Below, one piece after another: positions 8,088 to 15,942 of a DNA stretch of 21,315 nt. The position numbers and the translations under genes are program-made. The DNA is from JBBDIK01 sp964640385 (GTDB lineage: Bacteria; Actinomycetota; UBA4738; JBBDHU01). The stretch is taken from NCBI GenBank assembly GCA_964640385.1, contig CAZXFL010000027.1:1-21315 (forward strand), read 5' to 3'. The notes beneath the pieces are model-generated. The model worked only from the letters and a program-made list of their open reading frames with translations, searched no databases and was not told the DNA's origin. Each line of letters begins with the position of its first letter. The first letter of the stretch is position 1.

Positions 8088-8100
8088 TCCTGCGTACTCT
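8072..8100 (+). promoter_or_regulatory. Predicted sigma70-type promoter of tetR/decarboxylase operon
   Basis: TTGACT (8072-8077) is followed after 17 bases by TACTCT (8095-8100), with the tetR start 23 bases further on. It is covered by operator site 2. Confidence 0.5.
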
Positions 8101-8122
8101 TCTCGAGAGTGACGGGAGGGAT

Positions 8123-8746
8123 ATGACGGCAACCGGGGTACGAGTTCGGGAGGACGTGCGGAGGCAGGACATCCTTGATTCAGCGGTCGTTGTCCTGAGC
8201 GAGCGCGGCGTGAGCGGCGCTCGGGTCGCGGACGTAGCTGACCGATGCGGCATTTCCGCCGGGCTGGTGCACTACTACTTCAGTTCGCGAGAGCTGCTCC
8301 TCCTCGCGGCTCTCGTCCATGCAAATGACCGCTTCTTCTTGCGACTCACGCGGGAACTGCGAGGGCTGGAGTCACCGCACGATCAACTCGAGCGCCTGAT
8401 CGACCTTTCCCTTCCCCGGAGCGCGGACGATCCGGAGGGCGTCGACGATTGGGCCCTATGGCTGGAGTTGTGGGTGCGCGCGCTCCGAGATCCAGCCGCC
8501 GCGCGGGAGCGCGAAGTGCTCGAGCACCGGTTCCGGTTCCTAATTGGGGAGATCATCGAGCGCGGACGGCAAAAGGGCGAGTTCGGCGGCGCGCTGGATC
8601 CTCGTGCCCTTGGGGTACGGATCGGCATGCTCATCGACGGTCTAGGCGTCCAGATATTGCTGGGGGATTCCGACTTCCTGCCGCTTCCCGCTCGGCGGAT
8701 CGCTCTAGAGACCTCGCTTCTCATCATCGAAGGTTCGGCCCCATGA
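8123..8746 (+). CDS. TetR-family transcriptional regulator
   Basis: DNA-binding repressor of 207 residues. The N-terminal domain contains DILDSAVVVLSERGV and the helix-turn-helix around residues 33-55 (VADVADRCGISAGLVHYYF), closing with the family's typical YYFSSRELLL. The C-terminal ligand domain is helical. The start at 8123 is supported by a GGGAGGG ribosome site directly upstream; the frame is open further back but without a better start. The stop overlaps the decarboxylase start (ATGA at 8743-8746), so both are in one operon. The paired TTGA-N8-TCAA sites upstream suggest it controls itself, the decarboxylase and the divergent FAD oxidoreductase. The effector is unknown, plausibly an amine or amino acid. 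Confidence 0.93.
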   Translation: MTATGVRVREDVRRQDILDSAVVVLSERGVSGARVADVADRCGISAGLVHYYFSSRELLLLAALVHANDRFFLRLTRELRGLESPHDQLERLIDLSLPRSADDPEGVDDWALWLELWVRALRDPAAAREREVLEHRFRFLIGEIIERGRQKGEFGGALDPRALGVRIGMLIDGLGVQILLGDSDFLPLPARRIALETSLLIIEGSAP

Positions 8747-10254
8747 CGCCAAGTCCTGGCGTCGAGCCCCCGCGCGTACTCGACGATCCGCTCGTGGACT
8801 ACCGCAACGAGGCGGTATCTCGCGAGGAGCTCACGCGGCTCGGATCCGGGATGTGGGAGGCTGCCCTCGATTGGCTTTATGGACAGGGCTTCCGGACTCC
8901 GGTGCGTACGAGCGGCTATGCCGATTCGCGAGGCCGCTTCTTTCCGGACACGGGAGAACCGGGACCGGCACCCGCCTCGGGAACCGGGTGGGAGGCGGTA
9001 CTCGGCGAGTTCACCAGCCGGATCGCCTCCGACGCGTTCAGCTCCTACCAACCACGGACGTTCGCGTACTTCACGCCGCCGCCCCTGGTCATGTCCATCT
9101 GCGGCGAGGTTCTTGCCCAGTGGCTCAATCAGGGGGTGGATATCTGGCACGGGGCGCCGTCTGCCACCTTCGTCGAGGAAGAAGTAATCGGCTGGCTGCG
9201 CGCGTTGGTCGGGTTCCCTGAGGATTCGTTCGGCGTGCTGACTTCGGGGGGAGCGATGGCGAACCTGATGGCCATGGCAGTTGCTCGGGACCGGCACCTC
9301 GGCCGCGACGGCGCGAAGAAGCCGAGGGCCGCCGAACTCGAGGACGCAGCCGTGTACGCAGGGGATCAGGCGCACTTCTCGATCGCCCGGGCGCTCGACC
9401 TCCTCGGTTTCCCCGCCGACGCACTTCGAATCGTTCCCACGGACGCGGATTTCCACCTCCTGCCGGGCGACCTGGAGGACGCGATCGAACGCGACATCGC
9501 CGACGGGGCACGGCCGTTCGCCGTCGTGGCGGTCGCGGGGACTACGAACACCGGTGCCGTCGATCCGATCCGCGATCTGGCGGCGGTGGCCAGGCACCAC
9601 GGGCTATGGTTCCACGTGGACGCCGCATACGGGGGCGCGGCCCGCCTTTCGCGGCGGGACGCCGACCGCGTCGACGGGCTGGAGCTTGCCGACTCTGTCA
9701 CGCTGGATCCGCACAAGTGGTTCTTCCAGCCGTACGACATCGGCGGTCTCCTCGTGCGGAACGGCGAAGACCTCCTCGGCACGTTCCGGTGCTCGCCTGA
9801 GTACCTACGGACGGTACACGACGAGCCACTCGACTGGTTCCAGCACTCCATGGAGGGAACCCGTCGGTTCCGCGGCCTGAAGCTCTGGATGTCCTGGAAG
9901 CATCTGGGGACCGACGGGCTCGGGCAGCTCATCGAGCGGACCAACGACCTTGCCGCGTACCTCGCACACCGGTGCAATGAGGATCCGGCGTTCGACGCAG
10001 CAGTAGAACGGCCGGAGCTTTCCGTCGTTTGTTTCCGGGTCCTGCCACCGAACGCCGCAGCCCTGACCGGCGAAGAACTCGACACCCATCAGGACCGCGT
10101 GCAGCAGGCACTCGAACGGAGTGGTGACGGGTGGGTTTCCACCACACGGCTGCGCGGACGGACCTACCTTCGTGCTGGCATCATGAACTACATGTCGACC
10201 GAGGAAGACGTCGACCGATTGCTGGACGCCCTTCGGCAACCCGGGCCTGTGTGA
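8743..10254 (+). CDS. Group II PLP-dependent amino-acid decarboxylase (aromatic/diaminobutyrate decarboxylase-like)
   Basis: Removes the alpha-carboxyl group of an amino acid to give an amine and CO2. The 503-residue length is typical of group II decarboxylases. Visible features are GVLTSGGAMANLMAM (phosphate-binding region, about 164-178), His211 in DQAHFSIARA (stacks on PLP), Asp293 in HVDAAYGG (pairs with the pyridine nitrogen) and the PLP lysine Lys325 in LDPHKWFFQPYD. The start at 8743 overlaps the tetR stop, and GAAGG lies upstream. The substrate cannot be decided; an aromatic amino acid, glutamate or diaminobutyrate are all possible. Divergent, co-regulated FAD oxidoreductase suggests that the amine made here may be oxidised next (inference). 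Confidence 0.94.
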   Translation: MTPSPGVEPPRVLDDPLVDYRNEAVSREELTRLGSGMWEAALDWLYGQGFRTPVRTSGYADSRGRFFPDTGEPGPAPASGTGWEAVLGEFTSRIASDAFSSYQPRTFAYFTPPPLVMSICGEVLAQWLNQGVDIWHGAPSATFVEEEVIGWLRALVGFPEDSFGVLTSGGAMANLMAMAVARDRHLGRDGAKKPRAAELEDAAVYAGDQAHFSIARALDLLGFPADALRIVPTDADFHLLPGDLEDAIERDIADGARPFAVVAVAGTTNTGAVDPIRDLAAVARHHGLWFHVDAAYGGAARLSRRDADRVDGLELADSVTLDPHKWFFQPYDIGGLLVRNGEDLLGTFRCSPEYLRTVHDEPLDWFQHSMEGTRRFRGLKLWMSWKHLGTDGLGQLIERTNDLAAYLAHRCNEDPAFDAAVERPELSVVCFRVLPPNAAALTGEELDTHQDRVQQALERSGDGWVSTTRLRGRTYLRAGIMNYMSTEEDVDRLLDALRQPGPV

Positions 10255-10322
10255 CCGAGCCGCCGGGAGCGGCGTGGAGGGAACGAGCTGCATCGCGGCC
10301 TGACCTGCGGTCGGCTACCGGG

Positions 10323-10493
10323 TCATAGCCGTCTCCCGCAACGACGCGGAGCTTCGGTCGCTTGCCCGACAAGCTCGGCAAGAGCGGCCGCTCTGGAGTC
10401 CGATATCTCCTCGTCCGCAGCTACGACTGTGCGGCCTTCCCGCTGGAATAGGAGCAGGTCAGGTCGGTCAGCCTCGGCAGAGCCCCCAGTCAT
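10323..10493 (-). CDS. Small hypothetical open frame (56 codons)
   Basis: Between the two convergent genes, the minus frame from ATG 10493 to TGA 10323 encodes a mostly acidic small protein (DLLLFQREGRTVVAADEEIS). It follows the SDR stop by about 20 bases in the same direction, and its codon use looks like that of its neighbours. No convincing ribosome site is present and I recognise no family. It could be the tail of a decayed gene or chance. Apart from this I see nothing in 10255-10515. Confidence 0.25.
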   Translation of the reverse strand: MTGGSAEADRPDLLLFQREGRTVVAADEEISDSRAAALAELVGQATEAPRRCGRRL

Positions 10494-10515
10494 CCCTAAT
10501 ACGACATCAAGCCGC

Positions 10516-11307
10516 TCATTCGGGCACCGGCGGCGCGTCGCGCGGGTCGTACCACGTCCCGGAAAGCTGGCCCCCGTCGACTACGAGGGTCTCTCCGTTG
10601 ATGTAGCTCGCGTCGTCCGAGGCGAGGAAGAGCACCGCGGCAGCCGGTTCCTCGGGCCGAGCCGCCCGGCGAAGAGGCACTTGGCTCAGATACGCACGGC
10701 GAAACTCGGGATCGTCCATGTCATCGCCGAGCATAGGCGTGAGCGTTTCCCCCGGAGCAACGCAGTTGCAGCGCACCCCGAGGTGACCCAGCTCGTGCCC
10801 CATCGATTTCATCAGCATCACGACGCCGGCTTTCGATGTGTTGTAGTCGGTCTGTGGGGATTCGGCCGAAAGTGCATCTGTCGATGCAATACTCACGATT
10901 GCGCCGCCGCCCTGCTCGACCATGTGCCGTGCGACGGCTTGGCTAGCAAAAAAAGGCGCGTCGAGATTGACGGCGAACGTTTCGTTCCAATGGTCCTCGG
11001 GGAGTTCCAGCACGGGATCCCCGTAGGCGATCCCCGCGTTGTTAACCAGAACATGGACACGTCCGAACCTCTCGATTGCGTCGGCAACCATCGCGCGAAC
11101 GGAATCCCGAGACGAAAGATCGAGGACACTGGTCTCAACGCGGTCTGGAGCGGCGCTTTCCTCCCGTACCTTGGCGAGGCGCTCTGCGCTCCGGCCAACC
11201 GCCAAAATCCCTGCGCCCTCGGCGGCAAATGCGTGGACGATGGCGCGGCCGATGCCGCTTGATCCTCCAGTCACGATTACGTTGCGACCCTCGAAGCGGT
11301 CCGGCAT
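10516..11307 (-). CDS. Short-chain dehydrogenase/reductase (FabG-like, classical SDR)
   Basis: NAD(P)(H)-dependent oxidoreductase of 263 residues, complete. The cofactor motif is TGGSSGIG (13-20), with NNAG at 89-92. The catalytic residues are Ser142 in SIASTDALS and Tyr155/Lys159 in DYNTSKAG; FLASDDASYINGETLVVDGG is the usual C-terminal block. The start at 11307 has AGGGTG about 7 bases upstream. It is transcribed in the same direction as the fragmentary genes to its right but is not tightly linked to an intact partner. The substrate is not predictable; a 3-hydroxyacyl compound or a secondary alcohol is likely. Confidence 0.95.
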   Translation of the reverse strand: MPDRFEGRNVIVTGGSSGIGRAIVHAFAAEGAGILAVGRSAERLAKVREESAAPDRVETSVLDLSSRDSVRAMVADAIERFGRVHVLVNNAGIAYGDPVLELPEDHWNETFAVNLDAPFFASQAVARHMVEQGGGAIVSIASTDALSAESPQTDYNTSKAGVVMLMKSMGHELGHLGVRCNCVAPGETLTPMLGDDMDDPEFRRAYLSQVPLRRAARPEEPAAAVLFLASDDASYINGETLVVDGGQLSGTWYDPRDAPPVPE

Positions 11308-11471
11308 GGGGACACCCTATCGAAACAGCCTCATCTTTCGCGGGGTTGGGTACCGACATCGAGTGCCAGGATCTGCAGGACGCTGAACACCAATGGGGAA
11401 GCGGCCGCCAGGAAGAGGCCACATCGCGAACGGCGCGACCTCGGCGCCGTTGCTCCCGTCAAGCGCTCTGG

Positions 11472-11746
11472 CTACCAGCGCCCGCGGTGAACTGTCTCGG
11501 AGAGCGGCTTGCGCGCTTGGGGTGCTTTGCCCCGGACAAGAATCTCCGGATTCACCGGGTAGCCGAACGAGATCAAAGTATCGCAGCGATAGGCCTCGGG
11601 GTAGCCGAGCAGGTCGCCGATGCTCGGTTCGTCGTATACCGAGCCATGGACGCTTACGATGCCCAGGTCCCATGCCGCGAGCATCATGCTCTGGATCGCC
11701 TGTCCAAGGTCGAGTGCAATCGACTCGCGCCTCCAGTCCTCCTCGG
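11472..11746 (-). pseudogene. C-terminal remnant of a nitroreductase-family protein
   Basis: The segment reads LDLGQAIQSMMLAAWDLGI, LLGYPEAYRCDTLISFGYP and RKPLSETVHRGRW, which is the C-terminal half of an FMN-dependent nitroreductase: the helix before the flavin site, the LG(Y/L)P loop, the GYP strand and the usual final HR.RW. The N-terminal half that binds FMN phosphate is missing, and I do not find it elsewhere in the window. It is joined in frame to Rhs sequence at about 11747. About 90 of some 200 residues remain, so it is very unlikely to be active. Confidence 0.8.
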
Positions 11747-12341
11747 CGAGAGGATCTGTCTCGGAGATCTCGTTGTTCGCCCAGTCGTAGTCGTAGGAAA
11801 CGACCCCCGCATCGGGCCTGGACTCGGATGTCATGCGTCCGGCGTCATCGTAGGTGTAGCTGGTAACAGCGTGTACACCTACATCGACGAGGACGTCTTC
11901 AGTGAGCACGCGCCCGGCGTGATCGTAGGTGTAGGTCGTTAGCGCATCGCCGGGAGCGTCCTCGGTAATGGTCCGCCCCACTCCGTCGTAGCCGTAGCTC
12001 GTCGTCCGGTCCTGGGAAGGCTGGTCGAAGGTAGAGCGCGCGTGAAGGGTCTCAGAAGTGACCTGCCCGCGTGCGTTGCAGGTCTGGGTCGTTACGGCAC
12101 CGAGCGGGTCGGTGCTGGAGGACGCGCACTGGGTGCCCGTCTGGTAGGAGTCGGCCGCCCACGTTGCGGCATCGGGCGAGTCGGCAGCCGTGGTCTCCTG
12201 GCTCATGCGCCCGAGCGACTCGTAGGAGTCGCGGGTGATGCGCGAAGGACCGTCCGCAGACTCCGACCACTCCTTGGGCAAGCGGCGGATCCTTTGGTCA
12301 TCGTTCTCATAGCTCGTCGCCGTCACGGCGATAAGCGGCCC
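11747..12341 (-). pseudogene. Rhs/YD-repeat protein fragment
   Basis: About 195 codons of YD-repeat sequence, with repeats SYGYDGVGRT, TYTYDHAGRV and SYTYDDAGRM spaced 21-25 residues apart and a preceding SYESLGRMSQET unit. Rhs/YD proteins are normally secreted or surface toxins and wall-associated proteins of well over 1,000 residues, so this is a small internal piece with neither N-terminal signal nor C-terminal toxin. An open frame extends back to ATG 12449, but those first 36 codons do not look like Rhs. It runs without a stop into the nitroreductase tail, ending with ETDPL where a further repeat would be expected. Confidence 0.85.
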
Positions 12342-12423
12342 CGGCCTCATGTCTAGAGGACTTGCCCTGGGGCCGATCGGTTCCGCCTGGCAGTGGGACC
12401 GCCCGATCTCGCGAGGTTGATCG

Positions 12424-12448
12424 TGATCGGGTGAAACCCGCCCGATCA
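12424..12448. other. Inverted repeat near the Rhs fragment
   Basis: TGATCGGG (12424-12431) pairs with CCCGATCA (12441-12448) around a 9-base loop. Its role is unknown; it could be a transcription stop or the edge of lost mobile DNA. The surrounding 12450-12697 shows no gene I recognise. Confidence 0.4.
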
Positions 12449-12697
12449 AAGTTCGAGTTTCGCTGGAAAGACGCGAAAACCGCCCTAAACCGGCATTTCA
12501 GAAAGCTGTTTCAGCAGCTCAGAGGCGGTTCGAACTGCGTCCCACCAAGCCAAGCCAGCAGATTCAGGAGTTTGCTGAATTGTTCGAGCTCTTCGCGCAT
12601 CACGTCGCGGGGAGGAGGTGCGACGGCGCGCTCGAGCCGACCGCGTGAGGCGACCGATCGAGACGAGAGTCCGCTGTCCGTTTCTCGCGTCGACTCT

Positions 12698-13559
12698 CTA
12701 CATCCCTCCGAGTTGTTCAACGACCGCGCTGTGAGCCGCATCGATAGCAGAGTCCGCGTAGGCCCGCGAGATCCTGTCGGTGTTCGCGAAGGTGATCCGG
12801 CCGAAGGGTCGTGATGCGACATCACCCGGCAGGGGGCCGTCGGGATAGAAGTCGTTGTCCCACGGGGTTACGTACTCCATCGAGTAGCCGTGCGCCCACC
12901 GGTTGACGGTGATGGCCTGGATCTCTTCGGCTGGATCGAAGCCCCCAGCCGCGAGGGAGCGGGCCAGAAGTTCGCGGAGGCTTCGTTCGTAGTCGGCGAA
13001 GGGCGTGGTGAACATGTCCTCGCGCCCCGCTTTCACCGCTTCGTGCAGTGGCAGATCGGCCTTGGTGGGGTGACCGCTGAAGTGGATGACGCCCGGCTCA
13101 TCGTAGTTCGTCGGGTACTCGTATCCACCCATGCTCACCGGCCAGTCGAGGTAGAAGTGCGTCCACGCGACACCGGGGCCCACGTCCCGCCCGCCCCACA
13201 CCTTCATCTCGTCGAAGGCTCGACGACTGCGGACCTGCACGTTGGCGTACGCCAGGGGGACGCGACCCTGGGAGGCCGCCGCCTCCCGCTGTTCGGTCGG
13301 ATAGTCATCCACGATGTACGGGAGCATCGAGTACCAGCACGCCATGATCGCGCCCTTTGCCCGCACGGTCTTCAGTGCACCGCCTTGCACGTAGGCAACC
13401 TCCACCTCGCTCGCGGTGTCCGGATCTCCGACGTGCTTCACGCGAACGACCGGGCTGCCCAAGCGGATGCGGACCCGGTTGCTGGCGGCATCGAGACGCT
13501 CGTAGGCGAGTGGAGCGAGCACCTCGTCTTCCATCGTGTTCCCCGGGAGCGACCCCGGG
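12698..13559 (-). pseudogene. C-terminal half of a spermidine-dehydrogenase-like flavoprotein
   Basis: About 287 codons starting within SLPGNTMEDEVLAPLAYERL and containing RIRLGSPVVRVKHVGDP, CWYSMLPYIVDDYP, ITVNRWAHGYSMEY and the C-terminal FAD block RPFGRITFANTDRISRAYAD. Spermidine-dehydrogenase-like proteins have these features after the Rossmann domain. The matching N-terminal half lies at 16215-17337. Excising 13552-16214 joins the halves at a shared ACCCCGGG and gives a 658-residue protein in frame, reading LIPGSLPGNTMEDEV. An ATG at 13534 could allow translation, but the piece lacks the nucleotide-binding domain and should be inactive by itself. Confidence 0.88.
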
Positions 13560-13713
13560 TCCAGCCTGGGTAGCCGATCGCCAACGGCCGCACGACCATG
13601 CTGTAGAACATCCCCAGGGCGATGGTGGCGATCGCGAACGCGATCGCCGCGCGATAAGGCCGCCGATCCGTGAGGATCGGCTCCGATCTCTCGGACTCAG
13701 TATGCGGAGACAC
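13560..13713 (-). pseudogene. N-terminal fragment of an unidentified membrane protein
   Basis: From GTG 13713, overlapping the acyl-CoA synthetase stop by 17 bases, the frame reads MSPHTESERSEPILTDRRPY and then a membrane helix (AAIAFAIATIALGMFYSMVV) before GYPG, where sequence from the flavoprotein begins. The frame stays open to 13438 only by chance in the flavoprotein DNA. The overlap with the synthetase suggests that it was the next gene of that operon. The family cannot be told from about 50 residues. Confidence 0.55.
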
Positions 13714-15796
13714 TTCGGGGCACAGCCAACGCATCCACAGCCACGCACCCGTCTGACGTGACGATGACGGGGTTCACATCGAGCTCGGATATCACGTCGC
13801 CAAGATCGGCCGCAACAGCCGACAAGCCGACGATGGCCTGAACGAAGGCGTCCACGTTCGACGGCGGCGCACCGCGTACCCCATCAAGCACCGGACGGCT
13901 CTGCAGTCCATCGACGAGACGCCGCGCTCGCGTCGCATCCAGGGGCGGTAAGCCGAGCCGCCGGTCCTTGAGCAACTCGATCAAGATCCCGCCCGCAGCC
14001 ACCATGACCATCGGGCCGAATTGCTCGTCATGCACGATGCCAAGCGCCATCTCCACGCCCTTGCCCGCCATCGGCGCAACGACGACCTGCGGACCGAGTC
14101 GACCCGCAAGCTCTTCGTAGATGGTCGCCAGCTCGTCGGCATCGGCAACCCCGAGTCGCACGCCGTCAGCATCGGATTTGTGCTGGATCCCCGGCGCCGC
14201 AGTCTTCACCGCCACGGGGTACCCAACCTTGTTTGCAACTGCGAGCGCCTCATCCAGACTCTCCGCGAACGCGGTTGCTATCACGGGCACGCCGTAATCC
14301 GAAAGCAGCGCCAGCCCGACATGCTCGGCCAAGGGTTCGCCACTGGACAACCGTTCACGCCACCCCGCTCGAACCTCTTCACTCGGCAGCGCTGGCTTGG
14401 CCACCAGGGGCAACGCGCGGAAGTCGCGGTAGTCGAACAGGTGTCGGAACGCTGCAAGTCCGGAGTAGGTACCTTCGAGTACGGGGATACCGGCTGCCCG
14501 TAACCGTTTGGAGTCCGCTGGATGCACGGCGCCGGCCATGTTCGACAGCATCGCGAAGGGCTTGTCGGTGATCGGGAAGGTCTTCTCCGCCATCGAGATG
14601 TTGTCTTCCTCGGTGTCGGTGTCTTGGTACAGGTCCACCACGAACGCGAACCCCGCGGTGTCCGGGTCTTCGATCAGCGCCTGCATACAGGCGAGGTAGA
14701 TGCGGTCGGCTTCATTCCCTGTCCCCCACGCATCCAAGGGATTGACCGCCGGAAGACCTTCTTCAAGAACGTCTTCCAGCTTGGCGACCGTGTCCGCGTT
14801 GATCTCAGCGAAGGGGACGCCCTCAGCGGAGGCTGCATCGACGAACATCCCGCGCTCCCCGCCGGAGCCGTGGATGGACGAGAGGCCGCCTGCTCCGGCG
14901 CGTCGGCCGTTGCGCGTGAACAACTCAAGCGTGTCGCACATCTCGTCGAGGTTGTGGACGCGAGCAACGCCGTACGCCGCGAAGAGTGCTTCGTAGGCAC
15001 CATCCTCCCCGGCCAATGCACCGGAGTGAGCAGCAACCATCTCGCGCGCCTTGGCTTCCCGCCCAACCTTCAGGGCAACGATGGGGATGTCTTGCTCGGC
15101 GGCGCGCACCACTGCAGCTTTGAACCGATCGGGGTCGCGGATGGTTTCGATGAACAATCCGATGGCCTTCGTCGTGGGTTGGCCAAGCGCGTAATCCATG
15201 TAGTCGGCCGCCGTGGTCGCGATCTCTTGGCCGGCCGAAACGATCAGGTTGAAACCGAGCTGACGGTGGTTGTAGGCCATAGCCGCGAAGACCGAGCCCG
15301 AGTGCGCGATCATCGTGATCGGCCCCGGCTGCAGATCCGGGTTCACGAATCCGCACACGCGCAATTTGCGATCCGGATTGAGGAATCCCATGCAGTTGCC
15401 ACCCACGACCGCCAATTCGGCCTCCAGCGCCATGGTGCGCATCCGGTCCACGAGCGGAAGTTCGCCGGGCTCAGGTTCCATGTACCCCGACGCGAAGATG
15501 GCAGCGGAGGGGATGCCCGCGTCGATCGTCGCCTGCAACTGTGCTTCGAGCAGACGGTTCGACACGCCAAGGAGGGCGATGTCAGCTGGGGTCGGCAGGT
15601 CGGCGAGACTCGCGAAGGCGGGGAGGCCAAGGATCTCGTCGTACTTGGGATTGACCGGATAGATGGTCCCTTCCCAGCCGCTTCGCTGGGCCTCGAGGAT
15701 CATCATCTCCCCGAAGGACCCTTCCTTGGGGCTGGCCCCCACGATGGCCATCGTGTCGGCTTCCAACATCCTGCGAACTGCTTCCCGCCGTTCCAT
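13697..15796 (-). CDS. NDP-forming acyl-CoA synthetase (acetate-CoA ligase family, fused alpha-beta)
   Basis: Makes or splits an acyl-CoA thioester coupled to ADP/ATP. The 699-residue protein has the alpha part first: a CoA-binding Rossmann domain (MAIVGASPKEGSFGEMM, residues 16-32), then the succinyl-CoA-ligase-like domain with the probable phospho-histidine His257 in AAHSGALAG. The beta part, an ATP-grasp domain, follows from about residue 480 (LLSDYGVPV, GYPVAVKTAAPGIQHKSDADGVRLG, ELDVNPVIV). The ATG at 15796 has only a poor ribosome site. It is the one complete gene in the inserted segment, 146 bases after the oxidoreductase tail; those bases hold no visible gene. The acid substrate is unknown, but neighbouring amine catabolism would supply carboxylic acids. 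Confidence 0.94.
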   Translation of the reverse strand: MERREAVRRMLEADTMAIVGASPKEGSFGEMMILEAQRSGWEGTIYPVNPKYDEILGLPAFASLADLPTPADIALLGVSNRLLEAQLQATIDAGIPSAAIFASGYMEPEPGELPLVDRMRTMALEAELAVVGGNCMGFLNPDRKLRVCGFVNPDLQPGPITMIAHSGSVFAAMAYNHRQLGFNLIVSAGQEIATTAADYMDYALGQPTTKAIGLFIETIRDPDRFKAAVVRAAEQDIPIVALKVGREAKAREMVAAHSGALAGEDGAYEALFAAYGVARVHNLDEMCDTLELFTRNGRRAGAGGLSSIHGSGGERGMFVDAASAEGVPFAEINADTVAKLEDVLEEGLPAVNPLDAWGTGNEADRIYLACMQALIEDPDTAGFAFVVDLYQDTDTEEDNISMAEKTFPITDKPFAMLSNMAGAVHPADSKRLRAAGIPVLEGTYSGLAAFRHLFDYRDFRALPLVAKPALPSEEVRAGWRERLSSGEPLAEHVGLALLSDYGVPVIATAFAESLDEALAVANKVGYPVAVKTAAPGIQHKSDADGVRLGVADADELATIYEELAGRLGPQVVVAPMAGKGVEMALGIVHDEQFGPMVMVAAGGILIELLKDRRLGLPPLDATRARRLVDGLQSRPVLDGVRGAPPSNVDAFVQAIVGLSAVAADLGDVISELDVNPVIVTSDGCVAVDALAVPRSVSAY

Positions 15797-15942
15797 CCCC
15801 GTGACTCATTTCTGGCGCGGTTCCGCCCGCGCAGCATCCTCGTCCTGAGCGGTCACTCAGGCGCCCAGATACTACCGAGCGGCCCGGCAGGGCAGGCTCC
15901 ACGATGGGGCGGGACACGCAACGCCGACAGGAGAGGACGACG

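Noticed and set aside
8383..9600. Minus-strand frame of 405 codons opposite tetR and the decarboxylase
   Set aside because: High-GC shadow frame; the plus-strand genes carry the helix-turn-helix and the PLP lysine motif.
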